From: RBG-16-34-14 sp963798865
GTDB taxonomy: Bacteria > Bacteroidota > Ignavibacteria > Ignavibacteriales > Ignavibacteriaceae
Direction of reading: 5' to 3'
NCBI GenBank assembly: GCA_963798865.1
Contig: CAWCVZ010000004.1
Span: 1,364,001 to 1,428,000 of the forward strand
DNA length: 64,000 bases
Shown here: in pieces, positions 17,637 through 27,780 of the stretch
Layout: the number at the start of each line of letters is the position of its first letter
Position numbering within the stretch: position 1 is the stretch's first letter
The notes under the pieces: model-generated
What the model saw: the letters and a program-made list of their open reading frames with translations, nothing else
Told to the model about the DNA's origin: nothing
Databases searched by the model: none
Position numbers and translations under genes: made by a program

Positions 17637-18851
17637 TTGGAGTATGAGTTGAGAGTATTAGTTTTTAACTGTGGAAGTTCTTCTTTGACCTTTAAACTAT
17701 TTGAAAGGAATATTAATCACTCGATTAATGTTGTATTCTCTGGGAAAGCACACAGATTAAATGTTGAAGGTGATGAGTCTCCTTTCATCGAATATTTTTT
17801 CAACAATTGTTATGAAAACGAAAAACTTTCTGAAAAGACCCATGCGTATGCGGCAGAGTTAATTCTTAAAAAATTAAATAATACAGGAATAGAATTTAAT
17901 TTCATAGGTCATCGTTGGATTCATAGTGCCGGAAAGTTTAAAACCATCATTATCAATGACGAATTGATTCGTAAATTGTATAAGCTTATATCGTTATTTC
18001 CTATCCATCATCCCGCTATACTTAATGTTATAAATAAATGTAAAAGTCTCTTGCCATATATACCGCAATATATTACAGTTGACAGCTCATTTCATTCATC
18101 TATTCCGCCGGAAGCTTATACATATGCTCTTCCTAAAAATCTAATTAATAAATTCGGATTTAGGAAATACGGATTTCACGGTCTTTCCTATCAATATGTT
18201 ACTAACAAAGCTATCAATTATTTAAAGACATCGGTACAAAAATTGAAAATAATTGCTTGTCATTTAGGTACCGGCGGTTCAAGTGTAGCAGCAATTAAAA
18301 ATGGTTTATCTGTAGATACATCTATGGGCTATACTTCGCTAACCGGCTTGGTTATGAGTACTCGTACGGGTGACATAGATCCAATGCTCGGTATTTATTT
18401 TATGTATCAATACGGTTATCGTCCTGATAACCTGATGAATTTATTAAACAAAAAAAGCGGTTTGCTTGGTGTATCTGAATTTTCAAGCGATATAAGAGAT
18501 ATTATTAAAAAAATACGTTCCGATAAAAATGCCCAACTTGCATTTAATATGTATATCCACCGGTTAAGAAAATACATAGGGAGCTATGTTGTTATTTTAG
18601 GTGGTTTAGATCTATTAATCTTTACTGATGATATAGGAATTAATAATTGGTTTGTTCGGGAAAAAGTATGCGAAGGGATGGATTGGTGTGGAATTAAAAT
18701 GGATTTACAGAAAAATCAGGATGCAGTAATGAATAGCATTACACAAATAAATTCTACCAATGATAAAGTAAAAATATTAATTGTTCCAAACGAAGAAGAA
18801 CTTGAAATATTTAACGAAGGCGTAAAATTAATAGAGGGAAATCAAAAATGA
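17637..18851 (+). CDS. Divergent acetate kinase-like protein (Mg-binding Glu lost)
   Basis: A 404-residue ASKHA-fold protein with the acetate kinase order of motifs: FNCGSSSLTFKL (Asn11), GHRWIH (Arg93), VDSSFHSSIP (Asp149), YGFHGLSYQY (His181), HLGTGGSSVAAI and STRTGDIDP (Arg243). The GGIGEN motif that carries the Mg-binding Glu reads DDIGIN, so that Glu is replaced by Ile335. HLGNG is altered to HLGTGG. The start is TTG: either 17637 or 17649, the latter giving MRVLVFNCGSSS as in the family. The gene is clearly AT-rich, unlike gnd/zwf before it. It overlaps the next gene by ATGA. It may still bind acetate, acetyl phosphate or nucleotide; activity is doubtful. Butyrate kinase-like function is the alternative. 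Confidence 0.85.
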   Translation: MEYELRVLVFNCGSSSLTFKLFERNINHSINVVFSGKAHRLNVEGDESPFIEYFFNNCYENEKLSEKTHAYAAELILKKLNNTGIEFNFIGHRWIHSAGKFKTIIINDELIRKLYKLISLFPIHHPAILNVINKCKSLLPYIPQYITVDSSFHSSIPPEAYTYALPKNLINKFGFRKYGFHGLSYQYVTNKAINYLKTSVQKLKIIACHLGTGGSSVAAIKNGLSVDTSMGYTSLTGLVMSTRTGDIDPMLGIYFMYQYGYRPDNLMNLLNKKSGLLGVSEFSSDIRDIIKKIRSDKNAQLAFNMYIHRLRKYIGSYVVILGGLDLLIFTDDIGINNWFVREKVCEGMDWCGIKMDLQKNQDAVMNSITQINSTNDKVKILIVPNEEELEIFNEGVKLIEGNQK

Positions 18852-19936
18852 TTTTGTTATTAAACCCTTACCCTCCTTTAATGCAATGGAGTATTATGGA
18901 CGGTAAGAACCTTCTTGAAGGTAAAGGCAAGTTAGGAACTGAATTCATTAATAATGTAGTTGAAGCTATCGGAAATATAAGGAAAATAAAAGGTATTGGT
19001 TATTTTTTATACAATGGTGGTAAAGAAATTAAAAGTTCAATCCATATTTTTGATTCGAATACGTTACAGAACTTAAAAAAATGTGTCCGTCTCTTACCGG
19101 AGTATAACAACTTAACTTATGAATCCGCCCGGCTCTGGTACGAAAAGATGCCTTGGGTAATGCATGTTTTATTTTGCGATACGGGCTTCTTCACAGGTGT
19201 TCCTCCGGAGGCAAGTTTATATGCAGTGCCTAAAGAATTAAGCAGGACAGGAATTAGGAGATATGGCGGTTACGGTATATATCATCAGCACGCATTAGAA
19301 TGTGCTGAACAATATTTCGATTCATCAATTAAACGGATTGTTAATATTTATATCGGCAATAACTCAAACATTGCTGCAATGAAAGATGGAATCCCTATAG
19401 ATTTTTCAATTGGCTTTACTATGATCGAAGGAATATTTTCCGATACAGGCTGCGGAGATATTGACCCGACCATCATATTTGAGCTTTACTCCGCGGGTAT
19501 GTCTTTCGAAGAAATACATAATTTATTATCTCACTTAAGTGGTTTCACTGCATTACTTGGAAAAAAGACTACTATCTATGATGTTTTAGAAAATAAAAAT
19601 GGAACTGATGAATCAGAGGCGCTTAAAATTTTTATATACAATATCCTTAAATATATAGGCTCCTATATATCAATTTTAAATGGTGTTGATTTAATTATTT
19701 TCATAAGCAATCACATAAAAGAATCACGGGAATTAATAAATGAGATTTGTCGTGGTTTAAATTTTATCGGAATAAAAATAATAACAGATGAAATAGGGAA
19801 ATCTAATATTAACGTTATTTCTAAAGCTGATTCTAAAACAAAAGTAATCTGCCTTAATATAAATAAGTGGGAAATAATGAATAACAAGTTCAAAAGTATG
19901 TTAAATAACAAAGGAGTTAAAAAAAATGAAAAATGA
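18848..19936 (+). CDS. Acetate kinase-like pseudoenzyme
   Basis: A 362-residue relative of the preceding protein, recognisable by CDTGFFTGVPPEASLYAVPKE, IRRYGGYGIYHQHA and GCGDIDP at the expected spacing. Compared with acetate kinase, the phosphate loop NCGSSS is replaced by NPYPPL, the GHR arginine by Phe53, the His of YGFHG by Tyr142, and the Arg of TRTGDIDP by Gly201; only Asp111 of the catalytic set remains. The protein keeps an intact frame and the AT-rich composition of its neighbours, so it is under selection but probably not an acetate kinase. It overlaps both neighbouring genes by a few bases, which argues for a heteromeric or co-regulated complex with the other acetate-kinase-like protein. 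Confidence 0.8.
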   Translation: MILLLNPYPPLMQWSIMDGKNLLEGKGKLGTEFINNVVEAIGNIRKIKGIGYFLYNGGKEIKSSIHIFDSNTLQNLKKCVRLLPEYNNLTYESARLWYEKMPWVMHVLFCDTGFFTGVPPEASLYAVPKELSRTGIRRYGGYGIYHQHALECAEQYFDSSIKRIVNIYIGNNSNIAAMKDGIPIDFSIGFTMIEGIFSDTGCGDIDPTIIFELYSAGMSFEEIHNLLSHLSGFTALLGKKTTIYDVLENKNGTDESEALKIFIYNILKYIGSYISILNGVDLIIFISNHIKESRELINEICRGLNFIGIKIITDEIGKSNINVISKADSKTKVICLNINKWEIMNNKFKSMLNNKGVKKNEK

Positions 19937-20714
19937 AAAAAAATTTTTAGTTGATGTGGAAATAAGAAATCTCCCCTTTCCAATAAAGGTACTATCAAGA
20001 GAAAATCCTACGGGACAACAGACAGAAGCAAGTATATCAGTTTTAGCTCGTATCATGCAAGAATTTGAAGCCACATGGATAAATAAATTTATTCAAATTC
20101 TCCATAAACACCGGGATACAATTGGAACTAAAACTATGAGCAAGAATATTATGGATTATTTCAACTCTTTAAATGCAACAATGGTAAAAATTGATTTTGA
20201 TTTTTCATTCTTTGTTGAAAAGCTTACACCCGTTTCTCGCGAAAAATGCTTGGTAAGATATCGTTGCACATATTCAGAAAAGAAATCTACAGTAATGGAA
20301 CCTAAGGTTTTATTAAAAATTGAAATCCCTGTTATTACTTCATATCCGGTATTGTCTCATGTTGATGTAAGGACCTTATTTGGTCAATTAAGTCTAGTAA
20401 ATATTAATGTTGAATCATCTAAAGATATTTATCCTGAAGATATTATTGAAATTGTAGAAAATCATGCATTATCTCCTGTTCATTCTTTTTTAACTGAAGA
20501 GGACGAAGTATATATAATTAAAAAAATTCATGATTCTTCCAAAACCAGTGTCGAAATGGTAGATGAGATAAAAAATGAGCTCTCCCTGCAAAAAGATATT
20601 GAATACTTTAGCGTACGTTGTACTAATTATGGTATGCTTCACACTTATGCTACAGTTGTTGGTACTGAAAAAAGCTTATGGATTCCGGATAGTGGATATG
20701 AGGACGATTTTTAA
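19926..20714 (+). CDS. FolE2-like protein (GTP cyclohydrolase IB fold) lacking the catalytic Cys motif
   Basis: A 262-residue protein that aligns along its whole length with FolE2/MptA (COG1469): PFPIKVLSRENPTGQQTEA at the start, then FDFSFFVEKLTPVSREK, EDIIEIVENHALSP, EEDEVYIIKKIHDSS, and NYGMLHTYATV at the end. The motifs needed for GTP ring opening are gone: KGTHMSRF is EATWINKF, the CPCSKE motif with the catalytic Cys is YPVLSH (residues 140-145), and the C-terminal HNHSAYA is MLHTYAT. It is probably a binding or structural protein derived from FolE2. It overlaps the preceding gene by 11 bases. After its TAA the same frame stays open for 39 more codons to TAG 20829, so a C-terminal extension may have been cut off. 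Confidence 0.8.
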   Translation: MKNEKKFLVDVEIRNLPFPIKVLSRENPTGQQTEASISVLARIMQEFEATWINKFIQILHKHRDTIGTKTMSKNIMDYFNSLNATMVKIDFDFSFFVEKLTPVSREKCLVRYRCTYSEKKSTVMEPKVLLKIEIPVITSYPVLSHVDVRTLFGQLSLVNINVESSKDIYPEDIIEIVENHALSPVHSFLTEEDEVYIIKKIHDSSKTSVEMVDEIKNELSLQKDIEYFSVRCTNYGMLHTYATVVGTEKSLWIPDSGYEDDF

Positions 20715-20886
20715 TCATCTTCATTTGAAGAAAACCAGGATGATCTAATTGCAGAATTCTTAAAGAAAGACGACGTGACGATATTAAGAAATTTCAATAC
20801 AAAAGAAAAAACATTTATCTGGAAATATTAGGACCGCTTGATTCACGAGATGGAAATTCATCAATTAAATAATTTTAATCAAATAA

Positions 20887-22107
20887 ATGAACAAACAAAG
20901 TAACAATGAATCCAGAATGAAAGAAAATAACACAAGAATTTTGACCATTAATGGCGGTTCGTCGAGTATCAAATTCGCTTTGTATCAGACAGGCGAACAG
21001 CTTAAGCGAATATTGCATGGAAAGATTGACAGAATAGGTTTACACGGCACAAATCTGACTTTCAACGGTCTAAACAGAAATGAGCAAGGAAGTCGTAGTA
21101 TCGAAAACTCGGATCACAAGTCAGCGGTGAATTCCTTGATTGATTGGCTCGAAGAACAAAACGGATTTTCTTCTGTAATAGCTGTGGGACACCGGGTTGT
21201 CCATGGTATGCACCATACCGGTCCTGAGCTTATAACAAAAAAATTGTTGGATGAACTGCATCTCATTACGCCTTACGATCCGGATCATCTTCCCGAAGAA
21301 ATTGAATTGGTAGAGGTTTTCCGTAAGCGTTATCCTAAACTTCCCCAGTTTGCATGTTTTGACACTTCGTTTCATTGTACAATGCCTCGTATAGCTAAAT
21401 TACTTCCTATCCCCCGCCGCTTCGATGTGATAGGGGTACAACGATACGGTTTTCACGGTTTGTCATATGCTTATCTCATCGAAGAACTTGCTCGCGTTGC
21501 AGGAACGAAAGCAGCCCAGAGTCGCATAGTTCTGGCTCACCTAGGCAATGGGGCAAGCTTAGCAGCCGTCAATGAAGGCAAGAGTATTGATACAAGTATG
21601 GGCTTTACACCTGCTGGAGGGCTAACAATGGGCACCCGTCCCGGTGATTTAGATCCGGGCGTAGCGTGGTACATGATGAAGTCGGAGAATCTTACGCCAA
21701 AACAGTTCAATAAACTTATCAATCATGAATCGGGTCTCCTTGGTATTTCTGAGACCAGTTCAGACATGCAGGATTTGCTAGCAAAAGAAAATGATGATGT
21801 TCGTGCGGCAGAAGCCGTGGCGATATTTTGTTACCAGGCGAAGAAGTGGATAGGAAGTTTTGCCGCTGCACTGGGCGGATTAGACACGCTGGTTTTTGCC
21901 GGCGGTATCGGTGAGAACTGCCCTATCATCCGTTCTCGCATTTGTGAAGGTTTGGGTCTTCTTGGAATCGAGTTGGAAAAAAAACGGAACACAGCAAACG
22001 CCTCGGTTATTTCAGCAGATAACGGAAGTACCTCTGTCCGTGTTATTCACACAGACGAGGAATTGATGATAGCGAAAACAGTTATTCAAACTATAAATCT
22101 TATTTAA
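20887..22107 (+). CDS. ackA: Acetate kinase
   Basis: Transfers phosphate from acetyl phosphate to ADP, making ATP and acetate in the cytosol. All family motifs are intact: INGGSSSIKFAL, GHRVVHG, FDTSFHCTMP, YGFHGLSY, HLGNGASLAAV, MGTRPGDLDPG and FAGGIGEN with the Mg-binding Glu. The length of about 406 residues is normal. The start may be ATG 20887 or ATG 20920 (MKENNTRILTINGG). With the phosphoketolase at 23975 it forms the Xfp-AckA route to acetate. It contrasts with the two degenerate relatives just upstream and has the more GC-rich composition of the island. It is followed 19 bases later by the PRC-barrel gene. Confidence 0.96.
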   Translation: MNKQSNNESRMKENNTRILTINGGSSSIKFALYQTGEQLKRILHGKIDRIGLHGTNLTFNGLNRNEQGSRSIENSDHKSAVNSLIDWLEEQNGFSSVIAVGHRVVHGMHHTGPELITKKLLDELHLITPYDPDHLPEEIELVEVFRKRYPKLPQFACFDTSFHCTMPRIAKLLPIPRRFDVIGVQRYGFHGLSYAYLIEELARVAGTKAAQSRIVLAHLGNGASLAAVNEGKSIDTSMGFTPAGGLTMGTRPGDLDPGVAWYMMKSENLTPKQFNKLINHESGLLGISETSSDMQDLLAKENDDVRAAEAVAIFCYQAKKWIGSFAAALGGLDTLVFAGGIGENCPIIRSRICEGLGLLGIELEKKRNTANASVISADNGSTSVRVIHTDEELMIAKTVIQTINLI

Positions 22108-22126
22108 AAACAAAAGGAGTGCTAAC

Positions 22127-22897
22127 ATGTTACATAAAGCCAAAATACTAAAGGGTTACAAATTAGGCAGCCTAGAAGGAAATATAGGAAAGGTAAAAGA
22201 ATTCTACTTCGATGACAAGCACTGGGCTATTCGCTACTTAGTAGCTGACACAGGAGGCTGGCTTTCCGGCCGGCAAGTTTTAATCTCTCCTTATGCGCTA
22301 GTTGCGGCGAATAAAGAAGAGCAGCACATCACAATCAATTTAACCAAAAAGCAGATTGAAGATAGTCCCTCCCTGAATAGTGACAAGCCTGTATCTAAAC
22401 AATTTGAACAAAACTATTATGGTTTTTACGGATGGCCGATGTATTGGGACGGGCCATATATGTGGGGAACTAATTCCTACATTATACGCGACCCTGAAAA
22501 ATGGAAAGAATCAACCAAAGGGGAGAAAGGTTGGGATCCCAATTTGCGCAGCATGCACGAAGTGAGTGGCTATAATATCCAAGCCTCAGACGGCGAAATT
22601 AGCCATGTAGAAGATTTTATAATTGATGACCAGACTTGGGCGATTCGTTATCTAATCATCGATACACAAAACTGGTGGCAGGGAAAAAAAGTACTGGTCT
22701 CACCGCAATGGATTGAGAGTGTTAGTTGGGGCGAGTCCAAGGTTTTCTTAAATCTGTCACAGGAGTCCATTAAGCAGTCCCCGGAATACACAGAGGAGTC
22801 TCTGCTAACCCGGGATTATGAATCGGCGCTGCACCGACATTATAACCTCAAAGGATACTGGGTTGATGAACCAGTTGTTAAGGAACATTCAAGTTGA
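22127..22897 (+). CDS. Double PRC-barrel domain protein
   Basis: A 256-residue soluble protein made of two PRC-barrel units. The first (about residues 1-80) has LEGNIGKVKEFYFDDKHWAIRYLVADTG, split here as a DDKHWAIRYL core; the second (about 145-225) has the matching IDDQTWAIRYLIIDTQNWW. Between them is an aromatic linker (YYGFYGWPMYWDGPYMWG). PRC-barrels occur in RimM and in photosynthetic reaction centre H subunits; stand-alone double forms are common in stress-related clusters of environmental bacteria and have no settled role. The ribosome-binding site AAAGGAGTGCTAAC is strong. It lies in an operon-like row after ackA. Confidence 0.9.
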   Translation: MLHKAKILKGYKLGSLEGNIGKVKEFYFDDKHWAIRYLVADTGGWLSGRQVLISPYALVAANKEEQHITINLTKKQIEDSPSLNSDKPVSKQFEQNYYGFYGWPMYWDGPYMWGTNSYIIRDPEKWKESTKGEKGWDPNLRSMHEVSGYNIQASDGEISHVEDFIIDDQTWAIRYLIIDTQNWWQGKKVLVSPQWIESVSWGESKVFLNLSQESIKQSPEYTEESLLTRDYESALHRHYNLKGYWVDEPVVKEHSS

Positions 22898-23043
22898 AAT
22901 ATTAACGAAAAAAAGACATTAATTGCGCGGCATTGCGGTCAATCAAAATGAAAGCATATAGGCATGGTAGTATGCGGGTTCACACATCCATGCTTCAAGA
23001 ATATTTTGACAAAAAAATAAAAATATAATAGAGGATACTAAAC

Positions 23044-23997
23044 ATGGGTAACATGACACCCTTATGGAGTAAAAGTAAGTATGGTCATGGGACCAGACGA
23101 GTTTGGAAGATTCTTTTTCTTGCATTCAAAAAGTTTCTTCGGATTGATGGAGTACAATGGGCAGGAGCGTTCTCTTTCAATATGTTCTTCTCTCTGTTTC
23201 CTTTAATCGTTCTTTTCGTAAGTATTGCTTCGACTTTTATTGACAGAGATCGGGCCGGGAAAGTGATAATTTCTTATATCGAAAGCTACGTCCCAATTAG
23301 CGGTGAAATGCATAACTACATTTTTAGTACCATCGCAGGTGTTATCAATGCGCGCGAACAAGCAGGTGCAATCGCATTTGTTATCCTAGTCTGGGCTTCC
23401 ATCCAATGTTTCATCACACTCATAGTTGCTACAAACCGGGCATGGAAAATCCCGGTGTACAAAAGCTGGTGGCGCCTACCGCTCAGAAGCTTGACGCTAC
23501 TGGGTATTACGGCAAGTATGGTTTTGCTGGGTATGGTATTGCCTGTTTTGATTAGAATAGTGAAGAATTGGTTTTTTGCTACAAATGATTTAAGCTCCTG
23601 GCTGTATGACATAGGAAGCTTTTTCATTCCGTTAAGTTTTGCTTTTTTCAGTCTGAGCCTGTTTTACAGGTTTGCCCCGCTCCGGACCACCAGGTTTGCT
23701 GAAGTCTGGGTCGCCGCTCTGTTATCTACAGTTCTTTTACAAGCTAGCGAAAGCCTGTTCGAAATCTATCTAAGAAACTTCGCAACGTTGAATGCTATCT
23801 ACGGGACATTTGGCGGAATCATGGCATTGTTGCTGTGGATTTATCTTTGCGGGTGTATTTTCATCTTCGGCGCATGCTTGTCCGCCGCTCAAGCGGAAAT
23901 GAGTCCACTTCCAGTGAAGAATAGTTCTAGTGCCGCTAAAATTTTAAAACTTAATATTGAAAAGAGCAGTAATTATGAAAACAAAAAAAGTATCTGA
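23044..23997 (+). CDS. YihY/BrkB family inner-membrane protein
   Basis: A 317-residue integral membrane protein with six predicted helices and the family pattern WAGAFSFNMFFSLFPLIVLF near residues 40-59, a long helical loop, and LYRFAPL, then NAIYGTFGGIMALLLWIYL near the C-terminus. YihY proteins were once named RNase BN in error; the family has no proven function, though transport or envelope roles are suggested. The 146-bp gap before it (22898-23043) holds no recognised element. Its 3' end overlaps the start region of the phosphoketolase gene (ATG 23975), so translation of the two is likely coupled. Confidence 0.93.
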   Translation: MGNMTPLWSKSKYGHGTRRVWKILFLAFKKFLRIDGVQWAGAFSFNMFFSLFPLIVLFVSIASTFIDRDRAGKVIISYIESYVPISGEMHNYIFSTIAGVINAREQAGAIAFVILVWASIQCFITLIVATNRAWKIPVYKSWWRLPLRSLTLLGITASMVLLGMVLPVLIRIVKNWFFATNDLSSWLYDIGSFFIPLSFAFFSLSLFYRFAPLRTTRFAEVWVAALLSTVLLQASESLFEIYLRNFATLNAIYGTFGGIMALLLWIYLCGCIFIFGACLSAAQAEMSPLPVKNSSSAAKILKLNIEKSSNYENKKSI

Positions 23998-26436
23998 GAA
24001 GAAATTGGTTAAAGAAGTAAGGGAAGCGTTTGAAGAAAACATTGTTACCAAAAAGAAAAAGATGAATGTAAAAGATAAACCATTATCTCAAGAACTTCTG
24101 CAAAAGATGAATGCCTATTGGCGAGCTGCAAACTATCTTTCTGTTGGACAGATTTATCTGTTTGACAATCCTTTATTAAAAAAACCATTGAAATTGAAAC
24201 ACGTAAAGCCGCGGCTGCTGGGGCATTTCGGCACTACTCCCGGTCTTAATTTTATCTATGTTCACCTCAACCGAATCATTAAGAAGAACGACTTGAATAT
24301 GATATATGTTATCGGTCCGGGTCATGGTGCACCCGGGATAGTAGCCAACACGTATCTGGAAGGAACTTACAGTGAGGTTTATCCTGATATAACCCAGGAT
24401 GAAGAAGGCATGAAAAAACTGTTCACACAATTTTCATTTCCGGGTGGTATTCCGAGTCATGTTGCGCCGGAAACGCCGGGCTCTATTCATGAAGGCGGTG
24501 AACTCGGCTACTCTCTGTCGCATGCCTATGGTGCAGCATTCGATAACCCGGATCTAATAGTTACATGCGTCGTAGGCGACGGTGAATCGGAAACCGGTCC
24601 CTTAGCTACCAGTTGGCACTCCAATAAATTCCTCAATCCGATTTGTGATGGAGCCGTACTTCCCATCCTGCATTTGAACGGTTACAAGATAGCTGGTCCA
24701 ACTGTTCTGGCGCGCATCAGTCACGAAGAATTAGACCAGCTCTTTCGCGGCTACGGGTACAAACCATATTTTGTTGAAGGAGACGACCCCGAAAAACTTC
24801 ACCAAATCATGGCAGCCACTCTTGATACGGTTGTCACCGAGATTAAGGATATCCAAACTAAAGCACGAACCAAAGGTTTTAAGGAACGACCGATGTGGCC
24901 CATGATTATATTCCGAACTCTTAAAGGATGGACTTGCCCGAAGGTAGTTGATGGGCTGCCAATCGAAGGTACGTTCCGCGCGCACCAGGTACCGATTACG
25001 GACTTTGTGAAGAAGCCTGAACATTTGAAAATTCTTGAACAATGGATGAAGAGTTACAACGCTGAAAAGTTATTTGATAAAAACGGAAGACTAATTCCCG
25101 AACTCGCTGGAGTTAGCGCCTAAAGGTGAAAGAAGAATGGGAGCCAATCCGCATGCTAATGGAGGACTTCTACTTAAAGAATTAAAAATGCCGGATTTCC
25201 GTGATTACGCTTTAAAGATAACTAATCCCGGCATTGTTGAAGGAGAAGCTACACGCGTTCAGGGTAAGTTTATCCGCGATGTGGTGAAACTAAACACAGA
25301 CCAACTTTCGTGTCTTCAGCCCGGACGAAACTGCATCGAACCGATGGGGAGATGTGTTCGAGGTAACGAACAGATGTTCAACTGCGGAAATAATTCCTAT
25401 TGACGATCATGTTGCACCGGATGGACGTGTGATGGAAATGTTGAGCGAGCATCAGTGTGAAGGATGGCTTGAAGGTTATTTACTTACAGGCAGGCATGGC
25501 TTTTTTTCATGTTACGAAGCGTTCATCCATATAATTGATTCGATGTTTAACCAGCACGCCAAATGGCTAAAGGTAGCTCAACAAATTCCCTGGCGTCAAA
25601 AAATTGCCTCTTTAAATTATCTGCTTTCGTCTCACGTTTGGCGGCAGGACCACAATGGCTTTAGTCATCAGGACCCCGGTTTCATTGACCATGTAGTTAA
25701 CAAAAAAGCGGACATTATCCGGGTTTACCTTCCGCCGGATGCCAACACACTACTTTCTGTAACCGATCATTGCTTACGCAGCCGCGACTATGTTAATGTT
25801 ATTGTCGCAGGCAAACAGCCTGCGCTTCAATGGATGGACATAGATTCCGCTATTAAACACTGCACTGCCGGGCTTGGTATATGGGAATGGGCTAGTAACG
25901 ACAAAGGTGAAGAACCTGATGTTGTTATGGCATGCTGCGGTGATGTTCCTACACTGGAGACATTGGCTGCAGTTGAAATACTGCGAAAGAATTTTCCCAA
26001 ACTTAAAGTCAGGGTTATAAACGTGGTAGATCTTATGACACTTCAACCGAAGAGCGAGCATCCTCACGGACTCAGTGATAAGGATTTTGATACACTCTTT
26101 ACGAAGGACAAGCATGTCATCTTCGCCTTCCATGGTTATCCACTGTTGATCCATCGTTTAACATATCGAAGATCCAACCAGGAGCGGTTTCACGTGCGCG
26201 GGTATAAAGAAGAAGGAACCACCACTACACCATTTGACATGGTGGTGATGAATGAACTGGATCGTTTCCACTTGGTCGGCGATGTGATTGACCGTGTATC
26301 GGGTTTAGGTTCGCGGGCAGCTTACGTTAAACAGTTCCTCCGCGATAAGTTGCTGGATCACAAAAAATATATTGAAAAATATGGACAGGACATGCCCGAA
26401 ATCCGCAACTGGAAATGGAAACTGACTAATGAATAA
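23975..26436 (+). CDS. xfp: Phosphoketolase (Xfp), split by two frameshifts near 25107 and 25305
   Basis: A thiamine diphosphate enzyme that cleaves xylulose-5-phosphate and/or fructose-6-phosphate to acetyl phosphate plus glyceraldehyde-3-phosphate or erythrose-4-phosphate. Three pieces are in different frames: 23975-25123 (YWRAANYLSVGQIYL, GPGHGAPG, VGDGESETGPLA cofactor motif), about 25107-25305 (PKGERRMGANPHANGG) and about 25306-26436 (FRVFSPDETASNRW, then GYLLTGRHGFF, ending MPEIRNWKWK). Together they make a full protein of about 815 residues with no missing domain. ATG 23975 is preferred over the upstream TTG because MKTKK follows a ribosome-binding-like GAAAAGAG. It supplies acetyl phosphate to AckA. 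The 3' end overlaps the DUF2254 gene. Confidence 0.92.
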
Positions 26437-27775
26437 GTTCAAGCAACTTTGGATCAATTTACGGTCGAACTTTTGGTTTATGCCTTCGCTGATTGTCGTG
26501 GTTAGCATTGCCTTAGCGGTAGCTTTGGTTCAAGCGGACTCCATCAGAAGCGACCGATGGCTAAACCAGTGGCCACGACTTTTTGGAGCTAGTGCGGAAG
26601 GCGCTAGAGGGATGATGTCTACTATTGCCGGTTCGATGATGACCGTCGTTGGCGTCTCGTTTTCCATGATATTGGTAGTGCTTGCACTGGCTTCGAGCCA
26701 ATACACCTCACGCATCTTACGTAATTTCATGCGCAGCCGTGTTACGCAGATAGTGCTTGGGATCTTCGCAGGTATTTTTACTTATTGTCTGATCATTTTG
26801 CATACTATTCGTAGCGGTGACGAGGGTGCATTTGTCCCAAATCTGGCAGTATTCTTTGGCTTCGTATTAGCACTTGTAGGTGTTGGCACCCTAATGTTTT
26901 TCATTCATCACATCGCTTCTTCGATCCAGGCTTCCAGTATCATTGCTTCGATCGCTAAGGAAACTAACGCGACCATTAATCTGCTGTTTCCGGAAAAACT
27001 TGGGCAAAGTCCGGACGATGATGATGATGAACAAACTCCGCCTCCCTTAGCTAAGCGAAATTGGTGTGTCATCCAATCCAACGAGAGCGGCTATATCCAG
27101 AACGTGAATAATACCGGACTCCTCCGCATGGCGCGAGACTGGAAAACCGTTGTACGAATGGAACGCGGAATAGGTGAGTTCGTTGTCCAAAACACTTCGC
27201 TGGTTTCAGTCGCTATGGAAGAGCAGCCGGATAAAAAGACGATTAGTGTCCTACAGGAGGCATTCAGCATCAGCCGCTTCCGTACGGTGGAACAGGACCC
27301 GGCCTTTGGTATCAGGCAGATCGTGGATGTGGGGTTGAAAGCACTCTCTCCCGGCATTAACGATACAACAACTGCTGTAACGTGCGTGGATTATTTGACA
27401 GGTATTCTGGCACTGATAGCTCCCCGACGAATCCCCTCATCGCGTCTCTATGAAGAAGGGGAACTGTTTGTGATTGCTAAAGGTCCTAGCTTTGAAAGCT
27501 TACTGTCTGAATCGTTCGATCAAATTCGAAATAACGCCAGCGGTAATGTCGCCATCATCTTGCGGATGCTGGACTCCTTACAGACTCTTATCGGTTTGAC
27601 AGCAAGCCCATATCGCCGGCGGGCACTTCGCGAACAAGTACAATTGATCACTGAACTGGCTGAGCGTACTGTAAAGTCAATCCATGACCATGATAGGATT
27701 AACACGCGACTGGCACAAGTGAACGAAATACTCGAAACTGATTCTGTTTTGTGTGAGGGTTTGGGAAATGAATAG
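26429..27775 (+). CDS. DUF2254 family membrane protein
   Basis: A 448-residue predicted membrane protein. Four helices lie in the first 170 residues (LIVVVSIALAVALV; MTVVGVSFSMILVVLALASSQ; IVLGIFAGIFTYCLIIL; NLAVFFGFVLALVGVG). The rest is cytosolic and includes an acidic DDDDDEQ stretch near 195, SPGINDTTTAVTCVDYL near 310, and C-terminal helices. This is the pattern of DUF2254, whose function is not known; the N-terminal part loosely resembles channel-like membrane folds. It overlaps xfp by 8 bases (ATGAATAA), so it is in that operon. Confidence 0.9.
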   Translation: MNKFKQLWINLRSNFWFMPSLIVVVSIALAVALVQADSIRSDRWLNQWPRLFGASAEGARGMMSTIAGSMMTVVGVSFSMILVVLALASSQYTSRILRNFMRSRVTQIVLGIFAGIFTYCLIILHTIRSGDEGAFVPNLAVFFGFVLALVGVGTLMFFIHHIASSIQASSIIASIAKETNATINLLFPEKLGQSPDDDDDEQTPPPLAKRNWCVIQSNESGYIQNVNNTGLLRMARDWKTVVRMERGIGEFVVQNTSLVSVAMEEQPDKKTISVLQEAFSISRFRTVEQDPAFGIRQIVDVGLKALSPGINDTTTAVTCVDYLTGILALIAPRRIPSSRLYEEGELFVIAKGPSFESLLSESFDQIRNNASGNVAIILRMLDSLQTLIGLTASPYRRRALREQVQLITELAERTVKSIHDHDRINTRLAQVNEILETDSVLCEGLGNE

Positions 27776-27780
27776 TCGTC

